The notes: a model not told the origin generated them from the sequence alone. Shown: positions 53,618 through 63,720, counted from the first letter of the stretch. The stretch: 64,000 nucleotides of DNA from Planctomycetales bacterium (GCA_020426845.1 JAGQPF010000255.1:1-64000), one strand, 5' to 3'. Program-made: numbers and translations.

Positions 53618-54877
53618 TTAGCCAAACAGCTCCTTGACCGGCTCGCCGTTGTCGACCAGCTTCATGGGCCGCTGCAGCGGAGTCATGACTTCCTTGCTGT
53701 GGTCGATGCCCAGGGCGTGGCAGATGGAGGCATGCAGGTCCGCGACTTGCACCGGCCGTTGGTCGGGATAGGCGCCGTCCTTGTCCGAGGTGCCAATCAC
53801 TTGGCCGCCGCGGATGCCGCCGCCAGCCATCATGCAGCTAAACACGCCCGGCCAATGATCGCGTCCGGCGTTCTCGTTGACTTTGGGCGTGCGACCGAAC
53901 TCGCTGATCATCACGATCAACGTCTTCTCCAGCTTGCCCATGTCGGCGAGGTCTTCCACCAGGGAGGCTAGCGCCGGGTCCATCGCGGCGCCATGGTTTT
54001 CGAGCGCCGTGAAGTTGTTGCTGTGGGTGTCGAAACCGCCGCGATTCACCTGCACGAAGCGAACGTTCTTTTCAATCAGTCGCTTGGCGAGCAGGGCGCC
54101 GCGGCCGAACGGCGTGTCGCCGTACCGCTCCAGCGCCTTGGCGGGCGCCTTCGACAGGTCGAACGCCTCCAGCGCAGGACTGCGCATCAGTCGCACGGCG
54201 TCTTGGATTGAGGTCTCGGTCGCCTCCAAGCGTTGGTCGAGCTTGCGAGCCGCGAACTTTTGGTTGAACTCGCGCAGCGTCTCGAGCCGCTTGTCACCGC
54301 GGACCTGGGCGATGCCCTCCGGGAAGGCCAAGTAGGGATCCTTCACGCCCGGCTGCGGCACGTAATAGGCTTCGCATTGCTGACCCAGGTAGGAGGCGCT
54401 GCGAGCCATGCCGCTGATCGAGATGTAGGCGGGCAGGTCGCTGTGGTTCTCTTTTTCGCTCACGACGACCGAGCCGACACCGGGATGGTTCAAGTTGCCG
54501 GCCGGCAGGTAGCTGGTCTGCAAGTTGTAGGTCGCGCGAGCGTGGGCGCCTTGCGTGCCCGCGATCGAGCGAATCAAGGCGACGTGGTGCATCTGCTTGG
54601 CAAACTGCGGGAAGATCTCCGAGATCTGAATCCCCGGCACCGAGGTGTTGATCGGCTGGAACTCGCCCGCGGTCGGCCGGCCCGGCTTGGGATCCCACGT
54701 GTCGATGTGGGACATGCCGCCGCCGTTCCAGAACAGCACCACATGCTCTGCCTGCGAGGCGTGGCTGGTCCCCTCCAACGCAAGCAGGTCCGAAACGTGC
54801 ATGCCCAGGATCGTGGCGCCGCTGGCGGCGAGCAGTTGGCGGCGGGAAAGCCGATATTCAGCGCAGGAGGTTCTCAT
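53618..54877 (-). CDS. DUF1501 protein 1
   Basis: A 419-residue DUF1501 protein, a family related to the alkaline phosphatase/sulfatase superfamily. The N-terminus has a Tat-type export signal with SRRQLLAASGATILG. Family blocks are VVLFWNGGGMSHIDTWDPKP, NRGGFDTHSNNF, MISEFGRTPKVNE and AGRDHWPGVFS, the Asp/His residues being likely metal ligands. It follows the DUF1549/DUF1553 gene by 87 nt on the same strand, as in the usual planctomycete pairs. The role of these pairs is unknown, with polysaccharide or sulfated-glycan use often proposed. Confidence 0.88.
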   Translation of the reverse strand: MRTSCAEYRLSRRQLLAASGATILGMHVSDLLALEGTSHASQAEHVVLFWNGGGMSHIDTWDPKPGRPTAGEFQPINTSVPGIQISEIFPQFAKQMHHVALIRSIAGTQGAHARATYNLQTSYLPAGNLNHPGVGSVVVSEKENHSDLPAYISISGMARSASYLGQQCEAYYVPQPGVKDPYLAFPEGIAQVRGDKRLETLREFNQKFAARKLDQRLEATETSIQDAVRLMRSPALEAFDLSKAPAKALERYGDTPFGRGALLAKRLIEKNVRFVQVNRGGFDTHSNNFTALENHGAAMDPALASLVEDLADMGKLEKTLIVMISEFGRTPKVNENAGRDHWPGVFSCMMAGGGIRGGQVIGTSDKDGAYPDQRPVQVADLHASICHALGIDHSKEVMTPLQRPMKLVDNGEPVKELFG

Positions 54878-54950
54878 GGAAAATCCTTTTGACGTTGGGA
54901 AAGTTGTTTCGCGTCGGTCGATTTCGATTGATTAGATAGAGGGCCGCCTG

Positions 54951-54967
54951 TTTTCAACAGGCTGTTA
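54951..54967. repeat. AACAG-G-CTGTT palindrome repeat, copy 2
   Basis: TTTTCAACAGGCTGTTA carries the same palindromic core as 43022-43038. Here its last three bases, read on the minus strand, are the TAA stop of the DUF1549/DUF1553 gene. Confidence 0.65.
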
Positions 54968-57106
54968 GGGAATGAACCGAAACTCGTTGCAGTTCATCAG
55001 CACCCAGCGGAGATCCGCCATTCCCTCGACGGGGTCGGCGCCGAGAATCTGCTTGGCTCGCGCCACCTCGTCGCCCGTCGGCTTGCGCGTCAGCACCTCG
55101 AGGTAGGCGAGCTCGATCGCCTGATTCAGGTCCGCTTTCGCGCCGGTGAGCAGAGCGTAGATCGGCTCCAGGGCGCCGACTCGCGATGCCTCGTGCGTGA
55201 CCTGGCCGTTGAGCATCATCAATGCTTGACGCATGGAGGGGTCGTCCGTTCGCAAATCGCCGAGGTCCTGGCGGCCCGGTTGCCCGAACACACGGAGGAA
55301 GTGGCCCGCCGGCGCCGGCGAGGCGATGCGGTAGGAGGAATTGAATTGCGGGTTTTCGTCGACAACTCGCTTCACTTCCTTGGTGACGTATTTCATGCCC
55401 GGCTTCGTGCGCTTGCTTTGGGCGACCATTCGCATCGCCTCCAGCTCTTCCGCCGACATGACCTTCATCTGGTCGACTGTGAGATCCTCCTCTTTCTTCT
55501 TCAGCACCTTGGTGAAGTCGAGCTCGATGGCCGACTCCAACGCGTATCCGCCGCCCGACATCGGCCGGCCCGCCTTCATCTCCTCCATCGCAGGCGAATC
55601 GCCCTGGATCAGGCTCGCGACGTTGTCCGCGGCAGGTTTGCCGGCCGAGTCGTCCTCGACCGCCACGCGAACCGTCTCGTAGATCGTGCGATTGTTGACG
55701 CCGGCGGGATGCTTGAGCTCGAACAAGTGCCCCGCGGTCACGATGCTGTCATACAACGATTCGGCGTACATCCGCCGCATCGGAGTGGCCAGGAAGACGC
55801 TCTCGAGGTCCTCGCGAGCAAGGTAGTCGGCGTCGGCGGGGGCGGCCGCACGCGCGTAAACATCGCTGCGAACAATCATCCCGACCAAGTGCCGGATGTT
55901 GTAGCCGCTGGCGACAAACTCCTCGCCGATGAAGTCGAGTGTCTGCGGGCAGGAGATCGGGTTGTCGGAGCGGAAGTCGTCGATCGGCTCGACGAACCCG
56001 CGGCCAACAAGCTCCTTCCACATTCGGTTGACGATCGCTCGCGCGAAGTAGCGATTGCGGGGGTCGGTGACGAGCTCGCCCAATTGAGTCCGCAGGTCGC
56101 TCTGCCGATAAAGGCTGCCCTTGATGTCGATCTTGCGAATGTCGCTCTTGGCATCCGCTGCGACATCCAGGTTGGGCGTCAGGCCACCCTTGGTTTGTCG
56201 AGCTGCCTTGTCGGCTGTGAGATCCAACAAGTCGTCCACCGAGGCGACAGAGTTCGCTTGCTCGCGAGCGCGGCGGGCTTGCTCTTCGCGAGCTCGCAGC
56301 GCCAGGAACCGCGAGACGTACTCGGGCGTCTCTTGGGAATCGAACTTGATCGGGAAAGTGGGCGCCATCGGCTTGCGGGCCTCGCCCTCCTTCGCGTCAT
56401 CCTCGGGCGGCCAGAGGATGGACGTCTGAGCGTTTTCGGTGGTGTAAATCACCTTGGTCAGTCGGCTCTCGACGCGTAGTGTCTTGCCGTAGAAGGCCGC
56501 CAAACCATAAAAATCCTCGCGCTTCCAAACGTCGAAAGGATGGTCGTGGCATTGGGCGCAGCTCATGCGAATTCCCAGAAAGACCTGCGAAGTGACCGCG
56601 GCCAATTGCAGCGGGTCCGCATCGTCGGCCAGCACAAAGCCCGCCTCGGGCGTGTAGTCCGCTTTGCCGTTGGCGGCGATCAAGCGCCGACAGAGCTCGT
56701 CGTACGGCATGTCGTTGGCGATCGCTTCATGCACATAGGCGATCAGCGTCGTGCCACCGGTCGCGTTGGAGCGCAGCCGCAGCATGTCGGCAAAAAACGT
56801 GGTCCAGCGATCGGCGAACCGCTCGTGATGAAGCAGCTTTTCAATCAACCGTTCGCGGCGATCCGCGCGCGGCCAACCCTCGAATTCCCGAATCTCCTCC
56901 CCGGTCGGAATCCGCCCGATCAGGTCGAGGTAGATGCGGCGCAGGAACGTGTGGTCGTCCACGATCGGCGTCGCTGCCGTCTTGACGTTCAGCGAACGAT
57001 GTTCGGCGGCCAGCACGCGATCCACCTCGGTGGCGGATGCGGACAGCGGCAAGATCGTGACGATTGCCAACGCCGCGAGGAACATGGTCGAGGTGGTTTG
57101 CTTCAC
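54965..57106 (-). CDS. DUF1549/DUF1553 protein without cytochrome domain
   Basis: A 713-residue exported protein starting at GTG 57106, chosen because AGGAG lies at 57115-57119 and the signal peptide begins there (MKQTTSTMFLAALAIVTIL). A far upstream ATG at 57379 would add over 90 unlikely residues. DUF1549 (~40-250) has HTFLRRIYLDLIGRIPT, RWTTFFADMLRLRS and the CxxCH motif CAQCHDHPFD. DUF1553 (~390-650) has FARAIVNRMWKELVGRGFVEP and the C-terminal NGQVTHEASRVGAL. The N-terminal planctomycete cytochrome-C domain found in related proteins is missing. It is paired with the DUF1501 gene after it. Confidence 0.87.
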   Translation of the reverse strand: MKQTTSTMFLAALAIVTILPLSASATEVDRVLAAEHRSLNVKTAATPIVDDHTFLRRIYLDLIGRIPTGEEIREFEGWPRADRRERLIEKLLHHERFADRWTTFFADMLRLRSNATGGTTLIAYVHEAIANDMPYDELCRRLIAANGKADYTPEAGFVLADDADPLQLAAVTSQVFLGIRMSCAQCHDHPFDVWKREDFYGLAAFYGKTLRVESRLTKVIYTTENAQTSILWPPEDDAKEGEARKPMAPTFPIKFDSQETPEYVSRFLALRAREEQARRAREQANSVASVDDLLDLTADKAARQTKGGLTPNLDVAADAKSDIRKIDIKGSLYRQSDLRTQLGELVTDPRNRYFARAIVNRMWKELVGRGFVEPIDDFRSDNPISCPQTLDFIGEEFVASGYNIRHLVGMIVRSDVYARAAAPADADYLAREDLESVFLATPMRRMYAESLYDSIVTAGHLFELKHPAGVNNRTIYETVRVAVEDDSAGKPAADNVASLIQGDSPAMEEMKAGRPMSGGGYALESAIELDFTKVLKKKEEDLTVDQMKVMSAEELEAMRMVAQSKRTKPGMKYVTKEVKRVVDENPQFNSSYRIASPAPAGHFLRVFGQPGRQDLGDLRTDDPSMRQALMMLNGQVTHEASRVGALEPIYALLTGAKADLNQAIELAYLEVLTRKPTGDEVARAKQILGADPVEGMADLRWVLMNCNEFRFIP

Positions 57107-57114
57107 CACGGAGG

Positions 57115-57119
57115 CTCCT
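57115..57119 (-). promoter_or_regulatory. Ribosome binding site that fixes a GTG start
   Basis: AGGAG on the minus strand, 8 nt before GTG at 57106 (5 nt before the adjacent GTG at 57109). It decides between the GTG and a far upstream ATG for the DUF1549/DUF1553 gene. Confidence 0.6.
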
Positions 57120-57589
57120 GACTGAAGGGTAGAGATGAGGAAGGTGAGAGTTGAGGGGGGAAAAGTGTCAACAGCTGGGTGGGTTGCGAATTGGCAAGTA
57201 TAAGTGAAGGGCACGGAGGGCGTTCGTAGATTTGAAACGGGCGCTGACTGCCGAACAGGGAATTTCAACAGGCCCTTTCGGATGTAAGGGGCCCATCTAT
57301 TGCACAATTCGCCGCCCCCCCCTCCGGGAGATGCCCGTGCGAGAAACACATGGGCGGTGACCAGGCGATGTTTTTTCATGGCCTCCGTCGCGGCGAGTGT
57401 TACCGACGGAAAGTGTCTGTGTGCTGTAAGCGCATGCTTGGAAAGGGTTTACGAGTTGCCGGCAACCTGCGCCCCGTCACTGCGACGCGGCTGAGCGAGA
57501 GATTCTTGGCACATTGCTAGCTGAATAGCCCCCGAATTGCCACAATTCAGATGCAGACACATGATCCACTTGATGCCCATCGTGATTGT

Positions 57590-57755
57590 CGTGGCACAGG
57601 CTGCCAGCCTGTGTTGATGTCGTGGCACAGGCTACCAGCCTGTGATGGTGTCGTGGCACAGGCTGCCAGCCTGTGTTGGTGTCGTGGCACAGGCTGCCAG
57701 CCTGTGTTGGTGTCGTGGCACAGGCTGCCAGCCTGTGTTGATGTCGTGGCACCCC
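57590..57755 (+). repeat. 31-bp tandem array of palindromes, five copies
   Basis: Units start at 57590, 57621, 57652, 57683 and 57714, with a sixth broken unit at 57745. Each reads CGTGGCACAGGCTGCCAGCC then TGTGTTGRTGT (one copy has GCTACC). The core CACAGGCTGCCAGCCTGTG is the first palindrome of the composite element at 63649. The array lies upstream of the SDR gene. Confidence 0.95.
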
Positions 57756-57840
57756 ATCACAACGGCCTGCAATTCCAATCACGCTGCGGTGGCGAGCAAC
57801 ACGTTGCCGCCTACGGACTTCTTAACTCACGGACGAAACC

Positions 57841-58827
57841 ATGCGATTTACGGTTACCGGCGCTACGGGATTTGTCGGCAACAATTTGGTCCGCGCCTTG
57901 CTGGACGGAGGTCACGAAGTCCGAGTGACCACGCGCCCCTCGAGCGACCTGAGGGCTCTCGACGGGCTTGACGTCGAGCAGTTGCACGGCGACCTCACCG
58001 ATCCGGAGTTCGTGTCGACGCTGCCCCGCGATGTCGATGGCGTCTTCCACTGCGCCGCGATGATCTGGATTGGCCGGACCAAAGTCGACCTCTCGCGGCG
58101 GGTCAACGTCGAGCCGACCTGCAATTTGGCCGAGGCCTGTCGCGTGGAGGGCGTGCGGATGATTCACGTGTCCTCGGTCGACGCCTTGGCCTCGGCTCGC
58201 AACAAACGCGCCCAATGCGACGAGTCCAACTTGCTGCCTCGCAAGCCGGACTGCGCGTATACCGTTTCCAAACGAGAGTCGGAGGCGTGTGTAATGCGCG
58301 CGGTGGATCGGGGGTTGAACGCCACGGTGGTGAATCCCAGCTTCATGGTCGGACCGTACGACTGGGCCCCGTCGTCCGGCAAAATGATGTTGTCGCTTGC
58401 CGGTCGATTCGTGCCATTTACACCCGGTGGCGGCGTGAGCGTGGCGGACGTGCGCGATGTCGCCAGCGGGATTATCGCCGCGTACGAGCGGGGCCGAGTC
58501 GGCGAACGCTATATCTTGGCGGGCCACAATGTGACGTACTTGCACCTCTGGCGGCTGATGGCCAAGGTGACCGGCAGTCCTCGGCCATGGCTGGCGATGG
58601 GCAGCCGAGTGGCTCGGCTGGTTGGCATCGGCGGCGATGCCTGGCGTTGGCTGAGCTCGCGAGAGTCGCTGATCAATTCGGCCGCCCTGCGGATGGGACA
58701 GCTGTATCACTACTACGACTCGGGGAAGGCGATGGCCGAGCTCAACTACGCCACTCGGCCGCTGCTATCCGCATTGGAGGACAGTTGGCGCTGGTTGCGG
58801 CAGCAGCAGCCGGTCGCCGCCGTTTAG
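57841..58827 (+). CDS. SDR-type NAD-dependent epimerase/dehydratase
   Basis: A 328-residue extended short-chain dehydrogenase, similar to dihydroflavonol-4-reductase-like proteins. The nucleotide-binding motif TGATGFVG is at 6-13. The active site is YTVSK (catalytic Tyr and Lys ~140-144) after SSVDALAS (Ser ~118-122). The C-terminal region (~220-320) is typical of extended SDRs that act on sugar nucleotides, sterols or flavonoids. The start codon lacks a clear ribosome site. It sits alone between the divergent DUF1549/DUF1553 gene and the next DUF1549 gene. Substrate unknown. Confidence 0.85.
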   Translation: MRFTVTGATGFVGNNLVRALLDGGHEVRVTTRPSSDLRALDGLDVEQLHGDLTDPEFVSTLPRDVDGVFHCAAMIWIGRTKVDLSRRVNVEPTCNLAEACRVEGVRMIHVSSVDALASARNKRAQCDESNLLPRKPDCAYTVSKRESEACVMRAVDRGLNATVVNPSFMVGPYDWAPSSGKMMLSLAGRFVPFTPGGGVSVADVRDVASGIIAAYERGRVGERYILAGHNVTYLHLWRLMAKVTGSPRPWLAMGSRVARLVGIGGDAWRWLSSRESLINSAALRMGQLYHYYDSGKAMAELNYATRPLLSALEDSWRWLRQQQPVAAV

Positions 58828-58922
58828 GCTCTTTGCGGTTGGCCGGAGTTCGTGGGCAGGCACGCAATTGCTTGCGGCAGGCGGTGTGCGATCGACTATC
58901 ATGGAAGGCGGTTCTCCGGGTT

Positions 58923-58941
58923 TGCAGGCTGGCAGCCTGTA
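58923..58941. repeat. Single copy of the REP-type palindrome
   Basis: TGCAGGCTGGCAGCCTGTA, one palindrome without its partner. Unlike the composite copies it lies between co-directional genes (SDR and cytochrome/DUF1549). Confidence 0.85.
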
Positions 58942-59006
58942 CGTGACAGGTTCCCGAGAGCTTCCATCGGAGTACGAATCGCCCACCCCGATCCCGCCGG
59001 CTGACT

Positions 59007-62000
59007 ATGCCTTACTGCCCGCCCGCTAGCTGTCTCCCTGGTTTACTCCACCGTCTCCCCACGCACCCGGATACGCTTCGCCTCGCTTCGCGGCTGCCCG
59101 CTTGGCTCGGCGTCACGTTGCTGGCACTGACGTTCACGGGCGTGGCCCGCGCCGAGCCGGTTGATTTCGGCCGCGACGTGCAGCCGCTGCTGGCTGATCG
59201 CTGTTTTCATTGCCACGGCCCCGATGCCAAGCACCGCGAAGCGGAGCTGCGCCTGGATGTGCGGGAGGCGGCCTTGGCGGCACGAGCGGAGGGTCTGCCC
59301 GCCGTGACACCGGGCAAGCCGGAGGAGAGTGCGCTGTTGGCCCGTGTCTCCAGTGCCGATGCCGAGCTGCGCATGCCGCCCGAGGACTCGGGGCGCAAGC
59401 CGTTGACGTCCGCGGAGGTCGCGCTGTTGCGGCGTTGGATCGAGTCGGGCGCGGAGTGGGATCGGCATTGGTCGTTCGAGCCGCCTCGTCGACCGCCGCT
59501 GCCCGCCGATGTCACGGCGCGGCATCCAATCGACGCGTTCATTCGCAACCAATTGCGGACGCACGGCCTCGCGCCCGCCGAGCCAGCCGACAAACGAACG
59601 CTGATTCGCCGCGTCACGCTGGACTTGATCGGCCTGCCGCCGACGGTTGACGAAGTCGAAGCGTTCGTGGCCGACGACTCGCCCGATGCATACGAGAAAC
59701 TGGTGGACCGCTTGCTGGAGTCGCCTCACTACGGCGAGCGGATGGCTTGGCCCTGGTTGGATGCGGCTCGCTATGCCGACACCGGCGGTTACCAAGGAGA
59801 TCCCGATCGCACGATGTGGCCCTGGCGCGACTGGGTGGTGCGGGCGATGAACGACAACATGCCGTTCGACCAGTTCACGGTGGAGCAGCTGGCGGGCGAC
59901 TTGCTGCCCGACGCCACGCTCGAGCAGCGGCTGGCGACCGGCTTCAATCGCAATCACATGCACAACGCGGAGGGCGGGCGGATTGCCGAGGAGACGCGAG
60001 TCGAAAACGTGTTCGACCGAGTGGAGACGACCGGCACCGTGTGGCTCGGCCTGACCCTGCAATGTGCCCGTTGTCACGATCACAAGTTCGATCCTACTTC
60101 CAACGAGGACTACTTCGGCTTCTTCGATTTCTTCAATCAAACGTCGGAGGGAGGCGGAACGGATCGCAGCACCGCAGTGCCGCCGTCGTTGGGCTATGTG
60201 CCGCTCGAGCAGCGAAATCGCTTGGAGTCGCTCGATCGCCGGCTGGCCGAAGCGCGGCAGCGGTTGCTGGCGCCCGCCGCGGAGACCGACCAACGCCAAG
60301 CGAAATGGGAAGGCGACTGGCTGCAGCAGTGGCGTTCGCGCCCTCGTCGTTGGCAGCCGCTACGGTTCTCGGCGGCGCGCTCGTCCGGCGGCGCCAAGGT
60401 GGAGCAGCGCGACGACTTGGCGGTGCACGTGACCGGCAACCGGCCCGAGAAGGACAGCTATGAATTGACGGCCCGAACCTTCGGGACCATCTCTCAGCTG
60501 AGACTCGAGGCGCTGGTGGACCCGCAGTCGCCCGGCAAGAGCGTTGGTCGCGATGAGCTCGGCAACTTCGTGCTCAGCGAGTTGGAGCTTTCCTGGCGCC
60601 CGGCCAGCAACGATGGCGGCGCCGAGTCGGGCGAGTTTCAGCCGCTCGCCTTCGCGTCTGCCGAGGCGAGCATTTCGCAGGGCGGGTATGTGGCGGGGCA
60701 GGCAATTGACGGCAAGCTCGAGCCGAACAATGGCTGGGCGCCCAGTGGGCACACCCAGAAGGAGCCGAGTTGGGCTGTCTTTCGACTTCGTGAACCATTG
60801 CGGGCCGAGGGAGACATCGAGCTTTCGCTGCGGCTGCGTTTCGAGTCGCAACACACCCACCACGCCATGGCGCTGTTTCGCGTCAGCACCAGCGAGTCCA
60901 GCGAGGTCCGAGGCGACGAGTCCGCTGGCGAGGACGCCTCGCTGGCGACCCTGTTGGAGCTGCCGGCCGATCGGCGCTCCGAACAACAGCGGCTCCAGCT
61001 GCGTGAGCGATTTCGCCGCACTCAGCCGGAGTACGCTCCCGTGGTGGCCGAGCTGAGCGAGCTCCAGCGCGAGCGCGACGCGGCGGCCCGTGCCGCCGCC
61101 GAGGTGCGCGTGATGGTGATGGACACGATCGGCAAGCCGCGGCCCACCTACGTCCTGGTCAAAGGCTTGTACAACAATGTGACTGACAAACAAGTGTCAG
61201 CACGAGTGCCGGGCATGCTGCCGCCTTTGGCGCCTTTGCCGCCCCAACGCGCCGACTCGACGCCCAACCGGCTTGATCTGGCGCGCTGGCTGGTCTCGGC
61301 CGACAACCCGCTCACGGCGCGAGTGACCGTCAATCGCCTCTGGCAGGAGATCTTCGGGCGAGGCATTGTGACGACGCCGGGCGACTTCGGCCTACAAGGC
61401 GCGCGGCCGAGCCATCCCGAGCTGCTCGATTGGCTGGCGGTCGAGTTTGTCGAGTCGGGCTGGGACGTCAAACGCTTGCTGAAGCTGATCGTCACCAGCG
61501 AGACCTATTGTCAGTCGGCGCGGACGACGCCCGAGCTGCTCGAGAAGGATCCGGACAACGCATTGCTTGCTCGCTCTCCGCGGCGCCGGCTGCCGTCCTG
61601 GATGCTCCGCGACCAGGCGTTGTCCATCGGCGGCTTGCTCGAGCGAAAGCTGGGCGGACCGCCCGTCCGTCCGTACCAGCCCGCAGGCGTCTGGGCCGAG
61701 GCGACCTTCGGCAAAAAACAGTACGCGATGGACGCGGGCGAGAAGCTCTATCGTCGTTCGCTGTACACCTTCTGGCGCCGGATCATCGGCCCCACCATGT
61801 TCTTTGACGCCGCCAAACGGCAGACTTGCGAAGTGCAGCCAAGCCTGACGAACACTCCGTTGCACGCGCTGACGACGCTGAACGACGTCGGCTATGTCGA
61901 GGCCGCGCGGGCCTTGGCCGCCCGAGCATTGAAACGCCCCGGCACGGCGGAGGAACGCATTGCGTGGGCGTTCGCCAGCGCAACCTCCCGACCTCCCGAG

Positions 62001-62198
62001 TCGCGCGAATTGAGCCTGCTCAGCCGGCGGCTCGATGAATATGTGCGCCGCTTTCGCGAGCAACCCGCGGCCGCCGAGCAGCTGTTGGCCATCGGCGCCT
62101 CGCCACCCGACGCCGCGCTGGACGCGGCCGAGCATGCCGCCTTCACCACGCTTTGCAACACGCTGCTGAACCTTGACGAAACTCTGGTGAGACCATGA
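59007..62198 (+). CDS. Planctomycete cytochrome-C/DUF1549/DUF1553 protein
   Basis: A 1063-residue exported protein. A hydrophobic segment (~33-48, cleavage near ARAEP) is followed by the planctomycete cytochrome-C-like domain with [19 protein letters not shown] (heme c CxxCH, ~66-70). DUF1549 (~160-370) contains [34 protein letters not shown] and a second Cxx[13 protein letters not shown] (~353). An insertion (~400-720) includes an LamG/laminin-like beta-type part. DUF1553 (~750-1010) contains [20 protein letters not shown] and [20 protein letters not shown]. The last codons overlap the start of the DUF1501 gene by 4 nt (ATGA). Two heme motifs suggest an electron-transfer step, possibly in extracellular substrate oxidation. 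Confidence 0.9.
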   Translation: MPYCPPASCLPGLLHRLPTHPDTLRLASRLPAWLGVTLLALTFTGVARAEPVDFGRDVQPLLADRCFHCHGPDAKHREAELRLDVREAALAARAEGLPAVTPGKPEESALLARVSSADAELRMPPEDSGRKPLTSAEVALLRRWIESGAEWDRHWSFEPPRRPPLPADVTARHPIDAFIRNQLRTHGLAPAEPADKRTLIRRVTLDLIGLPPTVDEVEAFVADDSPDAYEKLVDRLLESPHYGERMAWPWLDAARYADTGGYQGDPDRTMWPWRDWVVRAMNDNMPFDQFTVEQLAGDLLPDATLEQRLATGFNRNHMHNAEGGRIAEETRVENVFDRVETTGTVWLGLTLQCARCHDHKFDPTSNEDYFGFFDFFNQTSEGGGTDRSTAVPPSLGYVPLEQRNRLESLDRRLAEARQRLLAPAAETDQRQAKWEGDWLQQWRSRPRRWQPLRFSAARSSGGAKVEQRDDLAVHVTGNRPEKDSYELTARTFGTISQLRLEALVDPQSPGKSVGRDELGNFVLSELELSWRPASNDGGAESGEFQPLAFASAEASISQGGYVAGQAIDGKLEPNNGWAPSGHTQKEPSWAVFRLREPLRAEGDIELSLRLRFESQHTHHAMALFRVSTSESSEVRGDESAGEDASLATLLELPADRRSEQQRLQLRERFRRTQPEYAPVVAELSELQRERDAAARAAAEVRVMVMDTIGKPRPTYVLVKGLYNNVTDKQVSARVPGMLPPLAPLPPQRADSTPNRLDLARWLVSADNPLTARVTVNRLWQEIFGRGIVTTPGDFGLQGARPSHPELLDWLAVEFVESGWDVKRLLKLIVTSETYCQSARTTPELLEKDPDNALLARSPRRRLPSWMLRDQALSIGGLLERKLGGPPVRPYQPAGVWAEATFGKKQYAMDAGEKLYRRSLYTFWRRIIGPTMFFDAAKRQTCEVQPSLTNTPLHALTTLNDVGYVEAARALAARALKRPGTAEERIAWAFASATSRPPESRELSLLSRRLDEYVRRFREQPAAAEQLLAIGASPPDAALDAAEHAAFTTLCNTLLNLDETLVRP

Positions 62199-63619
62199 AC
62201 CCTGTCGACGAGTTGCCTGCGGTCCTCACGCGCCGCCAACTGCTGGGACAAGCCGGGCTCGGACTGGGCGCAGCCGCGCTCGGCATGCTGCGCGGCGAGG
62301 CGCTTGCCGAGACCGTGCGACGCGTGGCGCCACGCGCCAATCGCGTCATCTATCTGTTTCAGAACGGCGGGCCCACACACGTCGATCTGTTCGACTACAA
62401 GCCGAAACTGACCGAGCTCGCCGGACAGCCGGTGCCGACTTCGCTCATCGATGGCAAGCGGTTCAGCACGATGACCGCTGGCTCGAACAAAAACTTCCTG
62501 CCGGAGATCACCCACTTTGCGCAGCGCGGCGAGTGTGGCCGCTGGATTGCCGAGGATTTTCTGCCGCACACGGCGGGCATCGTCGACGACCTCTGCTTTG
62601 TGCGCTCGATGCAGACCACGCAGGTCAATCACGCTCCCGCGATCACGTACTTTCTCACCGGCTCCGAGATGGCCGGCAAGCCGAGCATGGGCGCTTGGCT
62701 CACCTACGGCCTGGGCAGCGAGACCGAGGAGCTGCCGGGCTTCATCGTGATGACGAGCCGTGATCGCGAGGCCTCCTGCGGCCAGATCTTTTACGACTTC
62801 TATTGGGGCAGCGGCTTTCTGCCCAGCAAGTTTCAAGGCGTGAAGTTTCGCGGCGCGGGCGACCCCGTGCTGTATCTGTCCAATCCGGACGGTGTTAGTC
62901 GCGAGCTGCGCCGCAGCCAACTGGATGATCTGGCGGAGCTGAATCAGCTGAACATGCAGCGGCTTGGCGATCCCGAGATCGCCGCTCGGATTGCCCAGTA
63001 CGAGATGGCCTATCGCATGCAGGCCTCGGTGCCGGAGCTCACGGACTTCAGCGACGAATCGAAACAGACGCTGGAAATGTACGGCCCCGCCGTGCTCGAA
63101 AAGGGCAGCTTCGCGCACAACTGCCTGATGGCCCGGCGGCTCGCCGAGCGCGGCTGTCGCTTCATTCAGCTGATGCATGCAGGCTGGGATCAACACTCCA
63201 ATCTGAACACGCAGCTGAAGATTCAGTGCGAGGACACCGACGCGCCGAGCGCTGCGCTGGTCAAGGACCTGCGGCGGCGCGGCATGCTCGACGATACGCT
63301 GGTGATCTGGGGCGGCGAGTTCGGGCGAACTCCGTTTTTGCAGGAGAAGTCGGGCGACCGCAAGGGCCGCGACCACCATCCCTACGCCTTTACGATCTGG
63401 CTCGCCGGCGGCGGCATCAAGCCCGGCTTCGCGTTCGGCGAGTCGGATGACGTTGGCTTCAACGCTATTCAAGACGTGGTCAGCCCGCGCGATTTGCAGG
63501 CCACCATTCTTCACCTGCTCGGCATCGACCACCGCAAGTTTAGCTTCCGCTTTCAGGGGCTGGACCAACGCCTGACCGGCGTCGAAGAGTGCCGAGTGGT
63601 TTCGGAAATTCTTGCTTAG
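62195..63619 (+). CDS. DUF1501 protein 2
   Basis: A 474-residue DUF1501 protein starting at ATG 62195, overlapping the DUF1549/DUF1553 stop by 4 nt, so co-translated. A Tat-like export signal (LTRRQLLGQAGLGLGA) begins it. Family blocks are VIYLFQNGGPTHVDLFDYKP, MHAGWDQHSNL, VIWGGEFGRTP and GRDHHPYAFTIWLAGGG. The HDxHSN and DHHP residues are likely metal ligands as in the alkaline-phosphatase/sulfatase fold. It is longer than the first DUF1501 protein by ~55 residues. Convergent with the YheT-like gene. Confidence 0.9.
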   Translation: MNPVDELPAVLTRRQLLGQAGLGLGAAALGMLRGEALAETVRRVAPRANRVIYLFQNGGPTHVDLFDYKPKLTELAGQPVPTSLIDGKRFSTMTAGSNKNFLPEITHFAQRGECGRWIAEDFLPHTAGIVDDLCFVRSMQTTQVNHAPAITYFLTGSEMAGKPSMGAWLTYGLGSETEELPGFIVMTSRDREASCGQIFYDFYWGSGFLPSKFQGVKFRGAGDPVLYLSNPDGVSRELRRSQLDDLAELNQLNMQRLGDPEIAARIAQYEMAYRMQASVPELTDFSDESKQTLEMYGPAVLEKGSFAHNCLMARRLAERGCRFIQLMHAGWDQHSNLNTQLKIQCEDTDAPSAALVKDLRRRGMLDDTLVIWGGEFGRTPFLQEKSGDRKGRDHHPYAFTIWLAGGGIKPGFAFGESDDVGFNAIQDVVSPRDLQATILHLLGIDHRKFSFRFQGLDQRLTGVEECRVVSEILA

Positions 63620-63648
63620 AAGCGCCTGGCGCGTTGCCGGCCGATGTC

Positions 63649-63720
63649 CGTAGCACAGGCTGCCAGCCTGTGATTGTTGTGGACTTGAGCGCAGGTTGCA
63701 GGCTGGCAGCCTGCACTACG
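63649..63720. repeat. Composite two-palindrome (BIME-like) element, likely bidirectional terminator
   Basis: Palindromes CACAGGCTGCCAGCCTGTG (63654-63672) and TGCAGGCTGGCAGCCTGCA (63697-63715) with a 24-nt spacer. The inverse of 17498-17570 matches it across the first ~31 and last ~26 nt, differing mainly in the spacer core. It lies in the gap between the convergent DUF1501 and hydrolase genes. Confidence 0.87.

Larger units (their letters stand above)
57107..57840. other. 734-bp intergenic region with tandem palindromes
   Basis: It lies between the divergent DUF1549/DUF1553 and SDR genes. The right part holds the 31-bp tandem array (57590-57755). A partial AACAGG repeat is at 57262-57276. 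The rest shows no gene: open frames here are short and lack protein-like sequence. AGGAG (57115-57119) is the ribosome site of the minus gene. Confidence 0.55.

Noticed and set aside
57300-57494. Short plus-strand frame with a poly-Pro run upstream of the tandem array
   Set aside because: No start signal, Cys/Pro-rich chance-like sequence, lying in a repeat-bearing gap.
57590-57755. Possible CRISPR array
   Set aside because: The 31-bp units abut with no unique spacers, and there are no cas genes; it is a tandem array of a REP-type palindrome.
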